Shown here: positions 62,082-64,000 of the stretch, piece by piece
How the letters are laid out: every line of letters begins with the position of its first letter
How positions within the stretch are numbered: position 1 is the stretch's first letter
The notes under the pieces: generated by a model
Database searches by the model: none
What the model saw: the letters and a program-made list of their open reading frames with translations, nothing else
What the model was told of the DNA's origin: nothing
Assembly: GCA_036554285.1 (NCBI GenBank)
Contig: DATBNO010000097.1
Coordinates: 14,823-78,822, forward strand
DNA from: JADGGM01 sp025449955
GTDB taxonomy: Bacteria > Gemmatimonadota > Gemmatimonadetes > Gemmatimonadales > Gemmatimonadaceae
DNA: 64,000 bases
Reading direction: 5' to 3'
Translations under genes and position numbers: made by a program

Positions 62082-62284
62082 GCCGGGCTGGCTGCTTCGC
62101 TCATGTTGAAAGGATAAAGGCGGAAACAACGGATAACTGCGGATCGCTCAGCTGCGCGGGCGAGGACGGCGCGATCGCCGACCACCGAGCTGTTGTTGTT
62201 GTTGTTTTGTCCAAATTCCTTATCCGCAGTTATCCGTTGTTTCCGCCTTTATCCTTTCAACATGAGCGAAGCAGCCGGCCCGGC
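62082..62284. repeat. 63-bp inverted repeat around a 77-bp spacer
   Basis: Left arm 62082-62144 and right arm 62222-62284 are reverse complements at 62 of 63 positions. Key words in the right arm are ATCCGCAGTTATCCGTTGT and TTTATCCTTTCAACATGAGC. The arms contain repeated GGATAA (left: AAAGGATAAAGG, ACGGATAACTGCGGAT). The AT-richer composition differs from neighbours. The spacer has a GTT-repeat and no open frame. Looks like a MITE-like or cassette-type mobile element remnant, or a site for a DNA-binding protein. Confidence 0.8.
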
Positions 62285-62357
62285 AAATCTCCGATGCCTA
62301 ACGACAACGGCGCGCCGGGCAAGACCCGGCGCGCCGCAACCCCCACGACCCTCGCTC

Positions 62358-63734
62358 CTACTTGTCGATCGGCAACCCGCTCGGCACCCTCCTCGGCGTT
62401 AGGCGCGAGAGGTTGCGCGCGGCGGGATCGGTCAGGGCCGACATGTAATCCATGAGCTTGTCTTCGATCTCCGGCGTCAACACCACGCCCAAAATGATCG
62501 TGTCCCGCGCGGCGATCACCGCCGCCTTGTTGTCCAACACCGTGTTCCGGAGCGGCGCGATGAGCTGCGCCGGATTGTAGTCCATCAGCTTCTGGTCCGA
62601 GTTGCTGTAGTGGTCGATGAAGTCGCGCAGGTCGACGATCGAGCCGTCGTGGCCGTACGGGCCCGTCAGCTCCACGTTGCGCAGCGGCGACGTGCGGAAG
62701 CGATACTGATCGGCAGGATCGCCGGTCACGTTCATGCGGCCGAAATCATCGAGACCCGATCCGCCGTTGCCTTTGCCCGGACCGATCTGCGCGACCGCCA
62801 CGTTATGGAATTGGTCGTCGCTGAAATTGTTGCCGTTGTGGCAGAGCGAGCACTTGAGCGTGAGAAACGTCGCCGCGCCGTCGAGCTGGCGCTGTGAGAG
62901 CGCGCGGTCGTCGCCATCCAGGAAGCGGTCCCACGGCGTGTTCCGGAACGTCATCTCGCTCACGATGAACCCGCCGATCGCGTTCGACGCGTAGGCGAAA
63001 TTCATGTCGTCGAACCGCTTGCCCGGATAGGCTTCCTCGAACATCCGGCGGTAGCGGGGGATTCTGCCTAACCGACGCATGAGCGCCGCCCAGATCTGCG
63101 TCGCATCGTTGTCCGTGAACCCGGCCAGCTCGCTCCCCGACGTGCCGCGCATCTCGGCCGCGCTCGTGGGCGGGAACATCGGCTGCGCCGACACTGGCCC
63201 GAACTCGAGCACCTTGGTCATCGCCTTAGTGAGCTGCGCGCCCGCCGGCGTGGTGAAGTGCCCGTGTCCATCCACTTCCACGCGGCCATCCCAGAACAGG
63301 TGCCGCATCGCGCCCAGGTTGAACAACGGCGGCGCGTTGCGCGGGATGTCGATGCCGTCCGGCTGCGTCCGGTTAGGCCCGAGGCCTTGGCCGCCGGAGC
63401 CGACGGAGAGACTGCGGCCGTCACCGGTCGCGTAGCGCGGCAGGTGGCACGTCATGCACGACACGTCGTGATTGCCGCTCAGGATCTTGTCGAACGCCAG
63501 CTCTCGGCCTAACCGAGCGAGCGCCGGCCGCACGTAGGGAGGCCGAGGGTATGCCGTGATGTTGCGCGACTTGGCCAGCTGTCGAACGAGGCGCGGCGTG
63601 ATCGTGTCGCCGGCTTGCCGGACGCGATCGGCGTTGGGCACGGCCGCCATTTCCGTCGGCCGCTCCGAGCATCCGGCCAGCACGCCGCCGAGCATTGCGG
63701 CCATGCCCAGTGTCAACCAGGAACTTCTGCGCAT
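62358..63734 (-). CDS. MauG-type dihaem cytochrome c peroxidase, lipoprotein
   Basis: A 458-residue protein from the ATG at 63734 (GGAGG 7 bases upstream). Lipobox VLAGC (Cys22). Two haem c sites: CMTCH (Cys93, Cys96, His97) and CSLCH (about residue 296). The domain signatures LGRELAFDKILSGNHDVSCM, RNAPPLFNLG, MRHLFWDGRVEVDGHGHF and LRNVELTGPYGHDG match the CCP/MauG family; the di-haem enzymes reduce H2O2 or oxidise proteins. The window shows no electron donor gene nearby. A 226-bp gap with no visible feature separates it from the next gene. Confidence 0.93.
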   Translation of the reverse strand: MRRSSWLTLGMAAMLGGVLAGCSERPTEMAAVPNADRVRQAGDTITPRLVRQLAKSRNITAYPRPPYVRPALARLGRELAFDKILSGNHDVSCMTCHLPRYATGDGRSLSVGSGGQGLGPNRTQPDGIDIPRNAPPLFNLGAMRHLFWDGRVEVDGHGHFTTPAGAQLTKAMTKVLEFGPVSAQPMFPPTSAAEMRGTSGSELAGFTDNDATQIWAALMRRLGRIPRYRRMFEEAYPGKRFDDMNFAYASNAIGGFIVSEMTFRNTPWDRFLDGDDRALSQRQLDGAATFLTLKCSLCHNGNNFSDDQFHNVAVAQIGPGKGNGGSGLDDFGRMNVTGDPADQYRFRTSPLRNVELTGPYGHDGSIVDLRDFIDHYSNSDQKLMDYNPAQLIAPLRNTVLDNKAAVIAARDTIILGVVLTPEIEDKLMDYMSALTDPAARNLSRLTPRRVPSGLPIDK

Positions 63735-63960
63735 AACAGATCCTCCGGTGCGCGTACTGATCGCGCGCGCCGGGCGCTTGTGTCGCCGGCGGGCGTGTCG
63801 TGTCACCCTGTCTCTCATCAATCGGAATTGGGCGCCCGGGCCCGACACGACGGGACACCAGCATGCAGCGAGCCCAGCCATTCGCGCAACAAACGCACGT
63901 AGCGATGGCCCGAGCACGGGTCTACACTAGAAGACAGACACGAATCGGAGCTCTGGCCCC

Positions 63961-64000
63961 ATGCCCTCGTTCACCGTGCTCGTCAATGGGCGGCCGCACA
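63961..64000 (+). CDS. Start of a (2Fe-2S) oxidoreductase small subunit (truncated by window)
   Basis: Only the first 13 codons are visible (MPSFTVLVNGRPH). The F-x-VNG pattern is the typical start of [2Fe-2S] subunits of the xanthine oxidase/isoquinoline oxidoreductase family. No shine-dalgarno is obvious (GGAGC about 15 bases up). Divergent from the peroxidase gene. Identity rests on 13 residues. Confidence 0.4.
   Translation, partial: MPSFTVLVNGRPH

Larger units (their letters stand above)
61930..62357. other. Gene-free gap of 428 bp between S9 and peroxidase genes
   Basis: Holds the S9 ribosome-binding site, a hairpin (62062-62080), a long inverted repeat (62082-62284) and a (GTT)n stretch (about 62191-62208). 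Short open frames across the inverted repeat (both ending up with an MSEAA start) reflect the repeat, not genes. I see no other feature. Confidence 0.6.

Noticed and set aside
62193..62455. Short + frames beginning in or near the inverted repeat arms (MSEAA)
   Set aside because: The same start appears in the other arm on the opposite strand, so it is a by-product of the inverted repeat; no ribosome-binding site.

Overview
The window is a GC-rich (about two thirds G+C by eye), densely packed bacterial chromosome segment with 57 protein genes, several intrinsic terminators and a few repeat elements. I saw no rRNA, tRNA, CRISPR array, phage or transposase gene. The gene style suggests a diderm soil-type bacterium, most likely Gemmatimonadota: many small lipoproteins, TolC/HlyD exporters, a PknB-like kinase with a long C-terminal region, M13/M61/S9/M42 peptidases and a PadR regulator. 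That assignment is inference from gene content; there is no rRNA to confirm it.

Layout. 0-9.8 kb: housekeeping and hypothetical genes (DUF4349 protein, M42 peptidase, HEAT-repeat protein, histone-deacetylase-like amidohydrolase, S33 peptidase, a coupled run ending in endonuclease III and an EVE protein, cyclophilin, membrane proteins). 9.9-15 kb: a TetR-controlled tripartite exporter (TetR, TolC, EmrA/HlyD, EmrB-type MFS) with a visible promoter and operator pair. 15-21.2 kb: HD hydrolase, then an ECF sigma factor, a membrane protein (possible anti-sigma) and a Spy/CnrX-like sensor, followed without a break by a second exporter (TolC, MacA-like lipoprotein, MacB-like permease lacking its ATPase). 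21.3-26.2 kb: three subunits of 4-hydroxybenzoyl-CoA reductase, recognised by the 16/8/9 cysteine spacing of the extra [4Fe-4S] loop, followed by a PadR regulator with a duplicated operator. 26.3-44.7 kb: Kup potassium transporter, outer-membrane protein, PDZ protein, ferritin-VIT1 fusion, Ser/Thr kinase, leucyl-tRNA synthetase, a chemoreceptor, formamidase, M61 peptidase, glycosylasparaginase, and an aspartate ammonia-lyase fused to a cyclic-nucleotide-binding domain. 44.7-49.8 kb: caa3-type cytochrome c oxidase operon (subunits II-c, I, III, IV, CtaG). 49.9-64 kb: membrane protein, lipoprotein, acyltransferase-like membrane protein, PBP4, saccharopine-dehydrogenase-like enzyme, sulfite-oxidase-like enzyme, O-methyltransferase, an S9-M13 peptidase pair, a MauG-type dihaem peroxidase, and the start of another [2Fe-2S] oxidoreductase subunit.

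The most striking signal is not a gene. The 7-base word GCCTAAC (reverse GTTAGGC) occurs about 100 times by my hand count, roughly once per 650 bp and well over ten times the chance expectation for this composition. It lies in both orientations, inside genes in several frames, at stop and start codons, and in hairpins at gene ends. It accounts for many of the otherwise rare TTA codons. Its density and behaviour resemble DNA-uptake sequences of Neisseria and Pasteurellaceae, but other roles are possible. Secondary finds are a 63-bp near-perfect inverted repeat at 62.1-62.3 kb, a three-copy repeat in a 500-bp gene-free gap at 50.5 kb, and a palindromic repeat family at 49.8, 56.8 and 57.6 kb.
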